From positions 62,001-126,000 of the forward strand of contig NZ_LBDA02000018.1 of NCBI RefSeq assembly GCF_000980885.2: 64,000 nucleotides of DNA. Reading direction: 5' to 3'. The notes under the pieces are model-generated. The model was not told where the DNA came from. It did not search any database and saw only the letters and a list, made by a program, of their open reading frames with translations. A program made the translations under genes and the position numbers. Shown piece by piece: positions 1 through 6,585 of the stretch; position 1 is the stretch's first letter, and each line of letters begins with the position of its first letter. The DNA is from Streptomyces malaysiense (lineage in GTDB: Bacteria; Actinomycetota; Actinomycetes; Streptomycetales; Streptomycetaceae).

Positions 1-181
1 TGTCGGTGGCGATCATGATCTCGATGCCGACCTCACCCTCCGGGTCGTCCAGCCGGAAACCGCCGGTCTTCTCCAGGACGGGGGTGCCCGCGCCGCCGCG
101 GTACCACGGGCGGGAGGGCAGCCACCCGGCGAGCAGTTCGGCTTTGGAGGGGGTGAGGGTCGTGTGGTGGATGACGGCCAT
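1..181 (-). CDS. Maltokinase N-terminal-cap-like protein (partial, 3' end off window)
   Basis: The first about 60 residues read MAVIHHTTLTPSKAELLAGW and continue with a PWYRGG segment and an E-V-G-I-E-I-M-I-A-T-D strand. This is the pattern of the small cap domain found at the N terminus of actinobacterial maltokinases and as a free-standing protein of about 200 residues in Streptomyces. The ATG at 181 is preceded by GGGGAG eleven bases upstream. The gene starts 39 bp after the spherulin-4 gene stops, on the same strand, so it could be the last gene of the polysaccharide operon, but a link to glucan metabolism is only family-based. The C-terminal part lies beyond the left edge, so I cannot tell a cap-only protein from a full maltokinase. 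Confidence 0.7.
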   Translation of the reverse strand, partial: MAVIHHTTLTPSKAELLAGWLPSRPWYRGGAGTPVLEKTGGFRLDDPEGEVGIEIMIATD

Positions 182-220
182 GAGGTGGTGGTCTCCCCGG
201 TGTGAGCGTGCTGATCGGGC

Positions 221-892
221 TCAGCCTCGCACACCGTCCGGGGACTCCAGCGCGGGACTCAACCCCGCCCAGGGATTGGGCCCTTCGCCGGTCACCGGCC
301 CGCAGACCCCGGCCCCCCGCTCCCGGGCGGTGCGCACCGCGAGCGGGACCAGGGCGGCGGGTACTCCGTACACCAGGTGGCAGATCCGGTCGGGTGGCCG
401 GCGCGCGGCCCAGGACGGCCGGGTGAACGACGAGACGTACGTCGACCAGTGTCCCTCGAACGTGACGGTGAGATCGGCGAGCCGGACGTAACCCGGCGCC
501 GGATGGACCCCGGGGTTGAGCACCACGGTGCCGGTGCCGAGTCGCCGCAGCTCCCGGACCAGGCGGCGGCATTCGGGCAGGCCCTCGGCGGTCGCGGTGA
601 CCCGGTCGAGGAAGCAGCCGTCGGTCCGGTACCAGAGCCGGTGCCGGCGCGCGTCCTCGGTGATCGCGGCCCGGTCCCGCGTCCCGTAGTCGGTGTCGAC
701 GTAGCCGAGCAGCCGGGCGCCCGCCGTGCGCAGCGCCCGTGCCGCCGAGGTGTAGGCGGGGTCGGGCGCCGCCCCGGGCCCGCTCGCGGGGTTGAGGACG
801 ACGGCGTAGGTGCGGGCGGCCGCCGTGATCAGCCGGTGCCAGGCGCCCGGGTCCTGGGCCGGGTGCACGTACAGCGGTATCAGCAGGCTCAC
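221..892 (-). CDS. Spherulin-4 / Sph3-like (GH135-type) hydrolase
   Basis: This 223-residue protein has the spherulation-specific family 4 signature in order: PLYVHP near residue 6, NPASGPG at 34-40, GYVDTDYG at 63-70, DGCFLD at 91-96 and a TFEGHW strand around 144-149. Fungal Sph3 of this family is an endo-acting alpha-N-acetylgalactosaminidase that cleaves galactosaminogalactan. Two of the three Sph3 catalytic acids appear kept (Asp96, Glu146). The Glu that normally follows the Asp is Arg97 here. I see no signal peptide, so the protein may act inside the cell or have lost activity. The GTG start overlaps the stop of the upstream epimerase by four bases (GTGA), so translation is coupled. It is the last recognisable gene of the exopolysaccharide operon, where a hydrolase would trim or release polymer. 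Confidence 0.82.
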   Translation of the reverse strand: MSLLIPLYVHPAQDPGAWHRLITAAARTYAVVLNPASGPGAAPDPAYTSAARALRTAGARLLGYVDTDYGTRDRAAITEDARRHRLWYRTDGCFLDRVTATAEGLPECRRLVRELRRLGTGTVVLNPGVHPAPGYVRLADLTVTFEGHWSTYVSSFTRPSWAARRPPDRICHLVYGVPAALVPLAVRTARERGAGVCGPVTGEGPNPWAGLSPALESPDGVRG

Positions 893-1773
893 GGCGCCGC
901 CGCCCACAGCGCGGCGAGGGCGTCGTCCAGGCCGTGTGCCGGGCGCCAGCCGAGGGCGCGCGCGGCGGCACCGATGTCCGAGCACTGCCAGGACACCTGG
1001 GCGGAGCGCGCGGAGCCGCCCCCGTCCTCCGCCAGCCGCCCGCGGAATCCGGCGAGCCGGGCGAGCCCGTGCACCAGTTCGCGCACCGGTACGGCCCCGC
1101 CGCCGCCGATGTTGAGCACCGGCGGCAGCGGTCCGGGCGCGGTGACGGCGAGGGCCACGGCGTGCGCCACGTCGCGGACGTCCACGAAGTCACGGTAGGC
1201 CGACAGGTCCCCGAGCCGCAGCACGGCCGAGGGATCGGAGCCGGCCGTGCGCAGCAGCCCGGCCATCCGGCCGGGCAGGCTCGCCGCGGGCGCCCCGGGC
1301 CCCACCGGGTTGCCGATCCGCAGCACCACCGCGTCCAGCCCCGCCCCGGTCACCGCGAGGGTGCCGGCGAGTTTGGTGGCGCCGTACGGGGTGACGGGGC
1401 AGGCGGGCGCCGACTCGGTGACCGCGGCGCACGGAGTGCCGGGGCCGTACTCGGCGGCGGAGCCGAGGTGGACCAGGCGGGCCGCGGGCGCCGCCTCGCG
1501 CAGCGCGGCGCAGAGCACGGCCGGTCCCCGGGCGTTGACCTCCGCGAGCGTGACCGGGTCGCCGCCGGTGGCGCCCGCGCAGTTGACCACGGCGTCGGGC
1601 GCGGCCGCCGCCAGGGTCTTGGCCAGCCGCTCGGGCCGGTCGGCGGCGAGGTCGACGGCGAGATCGGCGCCGGTGCGGCCCCCGGTGAGCAGGTGCGCGC
1701 CCGGGAGGGCGCGCACCCGCTCGGTCACCCGGCGGCCCAGATATCCGGTGCCGCCCAGGACGAGAATGCGCAT
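889..1773 (-). CDS. NAD(P)-dependent sugar epimerase/dehydratase (extended SDR)
   Basis: The 294-residue protein starts with a Rossmann nucleotide-binding loop, GGTGYLGRRV at residues 7-16. It carries a YGATK active-site motif (Tyr and Lys of the SDR triad), with LGSAAEYG supplying the serine. The family interconverts or dehydrates nucleotide sugars in the cytoplasm. It sits between the nucleotidyltransferase (7 bp upstream) and the spherulin-4 gene (4 bp overlap), so it is translated as part of the operon. It is shorter than the second epimerase at 2535-3536, and its substrate cannot be read from sequence. A role in making the activated sugar for the neighbouring PelF-type transferase is inference from context. 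Confidence 0.85.
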   Translation of the reverse strand: MRILVLGGTGYLGRRVTERVRALPGAHLLTGGRTGADLAVDLAADRPERLAKTLAAAAPDAVVNCAGATGGDPVTLAEVNARGPAVLCAALREAAPAARLVHLGSAAEYGPGTPCAAVTESAPACPVTPYGATKLAGTLAVTGAGLDAVVLRIGNPVGPGAPAASLPGRMAGLLRTAGSDPSAVLRLGDLSAYRDFVDVRDVAHAVALAVTAPGPLPPVLNIGGGGAVPVRELVHGLARLAGFRGRLAEDGGGSARSAQVSWQCSDIGAAARALGWRPAHGLDDALAALWAAAP

Positions 1774-1780
1774 GCGGGAC

Positions 1781-2494
1781 TCAGGCTCCCTTGAGCAGCA
1801 GGGACTTGCGGGTGGTGAACTCGGCGTTGGCCCGGTCGTAGTCGTCCGGGCGCCCTATGTCCAGCCAGTAGCCACCGAACTCGTAGGCGTGCGGCGGGTT
1901 CTGGGATCTGAGCAGGTCGAGGACGAGTTCGTCGAAGCCGAGCGGCAGCCCGGGGGTGTAGCCGTCGAGAGTGGCGCGGGAGAGGCCGTAGACGCCCATG
2001 GAGACCCGGTAGTCCATGCTGGGCTTCTCCGTGAACGCGACGACCTTGCTGGCGTCGGTGGTGAGCACGCCGAAGTCGATGTGCACCTTGCGGGCGTAGG
2101 TGGCGATGGTGAGCGGCGCGCCGGACGCGCGGTGGCGGCGCAGTACGTCCGCGTAGTCGAGGTCGGTGAGGATGTCGCCGTTCATGACGAGGAAGTCCTC
2201 GGGCAGCCGGTCCTTCAGGTTGAGCAGGGGGCCCATGGTGCCGAGCGGGCTCTCCTCGGTGGCGTAGTCGACGTTCATGCCCCACTGGGAGCCGTCGCCG
2301 ACGTAGGCGCGGATGATCTCGCCGAGGTGGCCGATGGCGAGGGTGCAGTGGGTGAAGCCGGCCGAGGACAGCTGGCGCAGCACGATCTCCAGGATGGCGT
2401 GCTGGTCGCCGATGGGCACGAGCGGTTTGGGCAGCGCGGTGGTGTAGGGCCGCAGCCGGACGCCCTTGCCTCCAGCCAGGATCACTGCGTGCAT
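1781..2494 (-). CDS. Sugar-1-phosphate nucleotidylyltransferase
   Basis: The 237 residues begin MHAVILAGGKGVRLRPYT, the pyrophosphorylase signature loop, followed by LPKPLVPIGD with the conserved Lys. VMNGDILTD provides the metal-binding Asp, and FTEKPS and YWLDIGRPDDY occur further on. These mark the RmlA/GlmU-N superfamily, which makes NDP-sugars from sugar-1-phosphate and NTP. The length matches short forms that lack a hexapeptide-repeat acyltransferase domain. The gene is 40 bp from the epimerase upstream and 7 bp from the epimerase downstream, with an AGGAGGCATCCC leader just before the ATG. It probably supplies the activated sugar for the exopolysaccharide. Sugar and nucleotide specificity are not readable. 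Confidence 0.9.
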   Translation of the reverse strand: MHAVILAGGKGVRLRPYTTALPKPLVPIGDQHAILEIVLRQLSSAGFTHCTLAIGHLGEIIRAYVGDGSQWGMNVDYATEESPLGTMGPLLNLKDRLPEDFLVMNGDILTDLDYADVLRRHRASGAPLTIATYARKVHIDFGVLTTDASKVVAFTEKPSMDYRVSMGVYGLSRATLDGYTPGLPLGFDELVLDLLRSQNPPHAYEFGGYWLDIGRPDDYDRANAEFTTRKSLLLKGA

Positions 2495-2534
2495 GGGATG
2501 CCTCCTTGGAAGACGTCGTGACGTGCCGGACGGG

Positions 2535-3536
2535 TCAGATGTTGTAGATGCCGGTCTTGTAGCGGGCCAGGTTGGCCGGGTCGCGGAAGAACTCCACGGT
2601 GTGCGCGAGCCCTTGTTCCAGGGTGTGCGCGGGGCCCCAGCCGGTGGCGGCGGTGAGCCGGCCGGCGTCGGCGACGAGCCGCATCACCTCGGAACCCGCG
2701 GGCCGGATGCGCGCGGAATCGGCGCGGACGTCGAGGTCGGTGTCCATGACCTTGCCGATCAGGGCGACCAGGTCGCCCACCGAGATCTCGCCGCCGGTAC
2801 CGGCGTTGAAGGTGCGCCCGACGACCTGCCCGGCGGGGGCGCCGCCCACGGCGAGGAAGGCCCGTGCGGTGTCCTTGACGAACAGGAAGTCGCGGGTGGG
2901 CCGCAGATCGCCCAGGGTGATGGTCCGCTCCCCCGCCGCGACCTGCCCGATGACGGTCGGGATGACGGCACGCATCGACTGGCGCGGCCCGAAGGTGTTG
3001 AACGGCCGCAGGGTGACCACCGGGGTGCCGAAACTGGCGTGGTAGCTGTCGGCCAGCCGGTCCCCGCCGGCCTTCGAAGCGGCGTACGGGGACTGGGTGT
3101 TGATGGGGTGGTCCTCGGTGATCGGCACGGTCCGCGCGGTGCCGTAGGTCTCGCTGGTGGAGGTGTGCACCAGGCGGGGGGTGCCGAGGGCACGGACCGC
3201 TTCGAGCACGTTGAGGGTGCCGGTGACGTTGGTCTCCACATAACTGTGGGGCGCCTGGTAGGAGTACGGGATCGCGATCAGGGCGGCCAAGTGGTAGGCC
3301 ACGTCGGCCCCTTCGAGGAGACCGCGCACCGAGCCGGGGTCGCGGACGTCGCCGAGGACGATCTCCACCTGGTCCAGGACGTCCGGGGCGAGGGTCTCCA
3401 GCCAGCCGTAGGAGGAGAAGGAGTTGTACTGGGCCATGGCCCGCACCCGGTGCCCGGAGGCGACCAGGGCCTCGGTGAGATGGGAGCCGATGAAGCCCTC
3501 GGCACCGGTGACGGCGGCGAGCGGTTGGGAGGTCAA
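2535..3536 (-). CDS. NAD-dependent epimerase/4,6-dehydratase (UDP-sugar type)
   Basis: This 333-residue extended SDR has a Rossmann motif TGAEGFIGSHL at residues 10-20, HLAALIAIPYSY (substrate loop of UDP-GlcNAc-type epimerases and dehydratases) and YAASKAGGD (catalytic Tyr and Lys). FGPRQ and LRPTRDFLFVKD occur in the C-terminal substrate domain. Relatives include UDP-GlcNAc/UDP-Glc 4-epimerases and GDP-mannose 4,6-dehydratases. A 4-epimerase producing UDP-GalNAc or UDP-Gal would parallel Uge3 of the fungal galactosaminogalactan pathway, but that is an analogy. It lies 36 bp downstream of the membrane protein and 40 bp upstream of the nucleotidyltransferase. The assigned GTG start (codon ending at 3536) directly precedes the Rossmann fold, so the start is well placed. 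Confidence 0.87.
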   Translation of the reverse strand: MTSQPLAAVTGAEGFIGSHLTEALVASGHRVRAMAQYNSFSSYGWLETLAPDVLDQVEIVLGDVRDPGSVRGLLEGADVAYHLAALIAIPYSYQAPHSYVETNVTGTLNVLEAVRALGTPRLVHTSTSETYGTARTVPITEDHPINTQSPYAASKAGGDRLADSYHASFGTPVVTLRPFNTFGPRQSMRAVIPTVIGQVAAGERTITLGDLRPTRDFLFVKDTARAFLAVGGAPAGQVVGRTFNAGTGGEISVGDLVALIGKVMDTDLDVRADSARIRPAGSEVMRLVADAGRLTAATGWGPAHTLEQGLAHTVEFFRDPANLARYKTGIYNI

Positions 3537-3572
3537 CTGGTTGGTCCTTCCAGTGAGTCGAGCGGGAGCGGT

Positions 3573-4955
3573 TCAGGCGTGCCGGGCCGGGCGGCCGAGC
3601 AGCCGCAGCACGCACGCCAGCAGGCACGGCACGGCGGCCGCGCAGGCGAGCGGCAGGGCGGCCGGACCGGGTGGCAGACGCAGCGCGGTGACCACGCCGG
3701 CCGTGCCCGCGGCGGCCAGACAGATCGCGGCGGGCGGCCAGGCGGTCCCGAATGCCTGGAGCAGCAACGCGGTCCACAGGGTGGCCGCGAGCAGCAGCAG
3801 GGGCGCCGGCGGGGCGCCCGTGAGGTACGCGGCGGGGAGCAGCGGCAGCAGATAGCCGAGCAGGCACAACCCGAGCACGCCGGTGGAGCGGAGCAGGAAC
3901 CCCGCCGGGGTGGCGGTGGCGCGCAGGGCGGCGACGGACAGGCCGCGGTAGCGGTAGAGCAGCCATTCGGCGGGTCCCATGCTGAGGGTCAGCACGATCA
4001 CCGCGTACGGCTCCCGGCGCCCTTCGAGCAGCACCAGCAGCCCGGCGGCCAGCCCGAACAGGCCGTACGGCAGCGACCAGCGCAGTGGGGGCCGCCTGCC
4101 GCCCTCGGCGCCGGGTTCCTTGAGCAGGCCGCGCAGGGTGTGCGCGGTGACGGCGAGCGTGGCGAGCAGTGCCAGCAGGGGGAGGCCGAGGCGCGGTTCG
4201 GGCCCCGGGTCCCACCGGAACAGGCAGGCGGCGCCCGCGAGCAGCGGACTCAGCGCGGCGAGCAGGGTCTTCTCCCGGGCCAGGACCAGCAGGACGCCGG
4301 CGGCCGCGAGGTAGAGCGACTGGGCGGCGACGGCGAGCAGGACCGGGCCGCCGCCGGTGAGCGGTGCGGCGAGGACGGTGGCGAGCACGGCTCCGAGGGG
4401 TGCGCCCGCGGCCAGGGTGCGGGCGGCCTCCCGGGGGCCGGTCGCCTTGCGTAAGTGGGCGCGGTGGCCGAGCCCCTGGCCCCAGGCCCAGGAGATCAGG
4501 CCGGCGAGGATCAGGGCGGCGGCGTGCCGGCCGGGGTGCCACAGGGGCGCGGTGAGCGGGTAGGCGAGGCCCGGCAGCGCGAAGAGCAGCCCGCGCAGCA
4601 GACAGCGGACGTGGTCGGGGCGCCAGGGGTCGGCGGCCGGCGCCGGCTCGGGGAAGGTCCGGGGCACCTGCTCGTAGAGGGCGGTGGCCAGCGAGAACAG
4701 GTTCGGATGGCCGTACCGGTCCTTGATCGTCTCGGCGGTGAGGCCCTCGGCCTCCAGCAGGGCGGCGACCTCGTAGGGGTGGACGGCGGGGCCGACGCGG
4801 TCGGCGAGTTCGGCGGCCAGCAGGCTGACGGCCGCCTCGTCGGTGCCGAGGCCGGGCAGCCGCAGGGACAGGGTGCGGTCGTCGGGGCGGGCGAGCCGGA
4901 GGGCGAGGGTGTCCTGTTCGGCGCCGCCCGGCTCCAGGGCCATGGGTCCGCTCAT
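3573..4955 (-). CDS. Polytopic membrane protein of the exopolysaccharide locus (PelG-like candidate), contains a TTA codon
   Basis: The 460-residue product has a soluble N-terminal region of about 115 residues (with a YGHPNLFSLA segment) followed by about ten to twelve strongly hydrophobic helices from residue 117 to the end, many of them Leu/Ala runs. Size and topology suit a transporter or flippase. PelG of the Gram-negative Pel system is of similar length and also follows PelF, but I see no diagnostic motif, so homology is unproven. The ATG at 4955 overlaps the stop of the PelF-like gene by four bases (ATGA), so the two are coupled and the products may interact. Leu168 is encoded by TTA (bases 4452-4454, in frame), a rare codon in Streptomyces that puts translation under the bldA tRNA. 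Confidence 0.8.
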   Translation of the reverse strand: MSGPMALEPGGAEQDTLALRLARPDDRTLSLRLPGLGTDEAAVSLLAAELADRVGPAVHPYEVAALLEAEGLTAETIKDRYGHPNLFSLATALYEQVPRTFPEPAPAADPWRPDHVRCLLRGLLFALPGLAYPLTAPLWHPGRHAAALILAGLISWAWGQGLGHRAHLRKATGPREAARTLAAGAPLGAVLATVLAAPLTGGGPVLLAVAAQSLYLAAAGVLLVLAREKTLLAALSPLLAGAACLFRWDPGPEPRLGLPLLALLATLAVTAHTLRGLLKEPGAEGGRRPPLRWSLPYGLFGLAAGLLVLLEGRREPYAVIVLTLSMGPAEWLLYRYRGLSVAALRATATPAGFLLRSTGVLGLCLLGYLLPLLPAAYLTGAPPAPLLLLAATLWTALLLQAFGTAWPPAAICLAAAGTAGVVTALRLPPGPAALPLACAAAVPCLLACVLRLLGRPARHA

Positions 4956-6469
4956 CCGGCCAGGCTCCCCGCTGTGGTCCGGGGCCCGTGCGCACGCTCC
5001 GGTGCGGACGGGATGATGAACCCCTCTGTGTGGTAAGGGAGTTCGAGATATATGGAGCGGAAGGTGTCGATGGTCCGGCGGAGGGTGAACTGCTCGATCA
5101 CCCGCAGCCGGGCGGCCTCTCCCATGGCCCTGCGCCGGTCGCCGTCGCGGAGCAGTTCCAGGGCGGCCGCGGCCATCCGCTCGGGGTCGCGCGGCGGGAC
5201 GACCAGGCCGGTGCCGCCCACCGCCTCGCGCACCCCGCCGACGTCGGTGGAGACGGTGGCCCGGCCGCAGGACATGGCCTCGATCAGGGTGAACGGGAAG
5301 CCCTCGCTGATGCTGGACAGCATCACCACGTTCCCGGCCGCGTAGGCGTCCTTGATGTCCTCGACGCGGCCCTCGAAGGCGACGGCGTCGGCGTGGCCCA
5401 GCTCGGCCGCCAGCGCGGCACAGCGCTCCCGGTACGCCTCGCCGCCGCGGGGCGTACCGCCGAAGAGCCGGAGCCTGGCCTCGGGTATCTCGGCCCTGAC
5501 CGAGGAGAACGCGCGGATGAGCGTCTCCAGGTCCTTGATGGGGTCGACCCGGCCGGCCCAGCTCAGGGTCGGTGTTCCCGGTTCGGGCCCGGCGGGCGGG
5601 AAGGCGGCCGGGTCCACGCCGTTGTAGACGGTGCGGATGGCCTTCGGGTCGGCGCCGCCCTGTTCCTCCCAGAGCCGGTTGTAGCGGTTGCCGGGGGTGA
5701 TCAGGGCGGCCCTGCGGTAGCTCTCCTCGGCGAGCAGCCGGAAGAAGCCGAGGACGACGGCCTTGACCGGCCAGCGGTACGGAGCGGTGCGGTAGCCGAG
5801 GTAGCGCTCGCGCAGATAGACGCCGTGCTCGGTGAGCAGCAGCGGGACCCCGTGCCGGTCGAGGGCGGCGAGTCCGGGCAGTACGGCGACTCCGCCGCTG
5901 ACCGCGTGGGCCACGCCGTGCCGGGGCGCGGGCGCGGCGAGCGGGCGCAGGGCGTGTTCCAGCAGGGCGGTGGCGGTGACCGCGTCGTGCAGGGTGGGGC
6001 GGGCCTCGCGGACGGCGAGCCCCGGGCGGTTCCACACGCCGGCGAGCAGGGCGATGGCCCGGTCGCCGCGCAGGAACGGGCTCAGCGCGCCCTCGGCCGC
6101 GGCCCGCGCCAGCAGGTACAGGGCGGGCGCGAACTGGTCCTCCGCCGAGGGATCGAGAAGGGCGGTGAGGAAGCGTTCGTAGGCGGCGGTGAGCCGGGCG
6201 AGGGCGCGGCCCCGGGGCGCCCGGCCCTCGGGCGGCTCGCCCCACATGGGGACGGAGAGCACCTGCTGGACCTGGGCGGGCAGGTCCCAGACGACGGGTT
6301 CGCGTCCGGTGCCGGTGACGGCGATTACGTCGAAGTCCAGGTCGGGCATGCCCTGGACGAGCTGGTCGCACCAGACGCTGACGCCGCCGTGGCTGTGCGG
6401 GTAGGTGCCTTCGGTGAGCAGGGTGACGCGCGCCGCGCCGGGGCGGCGCGCACCATGGTGAACGTGCAT
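4952..6469 (-). CDS. PelF-type GT4 glycosyltransferase (DUF3492 plus glycosyltransferase group 1)
   Basis: The 505-residue protein begins its fold with LLTEGTYPHSHGGVSVWCDQ, the hallmark of the DUF3492 N-terminal half of PelF. This is followed by LLTEHGVYLRER and a C-terminal GT-B half with VYNGVDPAAF, WAGRVDPIKD and SEGFPFTLIEAMSCG. The last contains the EX7E nucleotide-sugar-binding motif of retaining GT4 enzymes. PelF is the cytoplasmic polymerase that uses UDP-GlcNAc/UDP-GalNAc to build Pel. Here it is the likely polymerising enzyme of the locus, consistent with the epimerases downstream. The ATG at 6469 lies 116 bp downstream of the deacetylase stop, with a strong hairpin between. The start is supported by the motif beginning some 20 residues later. 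Confidence 0.88.
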   Translation of the reverse strand: MHVHHGARRPGAARVTLLTEGTYPHSHGGVSVWCDQLVQGMPDLDFDVIAVTGTGREPVVWDLPAQVQQVLSVPMWGEPPEGRAPRGRALARLTAAYERFLTALLDPSAEDQFAPALYLLARAAAEGALSPFLRGDRAIALLAGVWNRPGLAVREARPTLHDAVTATALLEHALRPLAAPAPRHGVAHAVSGGVAVLPGLAALDRHGVPLLLTEHGVYLRERYLGYRTAPYRWPVKAVVLGFFRLLAEESYRRAALITPGNRYNRLWEEQGGADPKAIRTVYNGVDPAAFPPAGPEPGTPTLSWAGRVDPIKDLETLIRAFSSVRAEIPEARLRLFGGTPRGGEAYRERCAALAAELGHADAVAFEGRVEDIKDAYAAGNVVMLSSISEGFPFTLIEAMSCGRATVSTDVGGVREAVGGTGLVVPPRDPERMAAAALELLRDGDRRRAMGEAARLRVIEQFTLRRTIDTFRSIYLELPYHTEGFIIPSAPERAHGPRTTAGSLAG

Positions 6470-6541
6470 CGATCGGGCTCCACGGCCAGAGTTGTGGGGT
6501 GGTCGTGCGGGTCCCGGCCGCGTCTGGGCGGCCGGGAGCCG

Positions 6542-6570
6542 GGGCCCGCCCGATGGTGTCGGACGGGCCC
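6542..6570 (-). terminator. Intra-operon hairpin (attenuator or terminator)
   Basis: On the minus strand GGGCCCGTCCGA pairs with TCGGGCGGGCCC across a five-base loop: twelve pairs, one of them G-U. It starts 15 bp after the deacetylase stop and ends about 70 bp before the glycosyltransferase start. There is no T tract, which is usual for high-GC organisms. It could partly uncouple deacetylase expression from the biosynthetic genes or stabilise an mRNA end. Confidence 0.6.
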
Positions 6571-6585
6571 TTGGTCGGTGCGCGT

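Noticed and set aside
2466..4454. Plus-strand open frame rich in Gln, Gly and Glu
   Set aside because: It lies antisense to the epimerase and membrane-protein genes, and its low-complexity composition follows from their codon usage.
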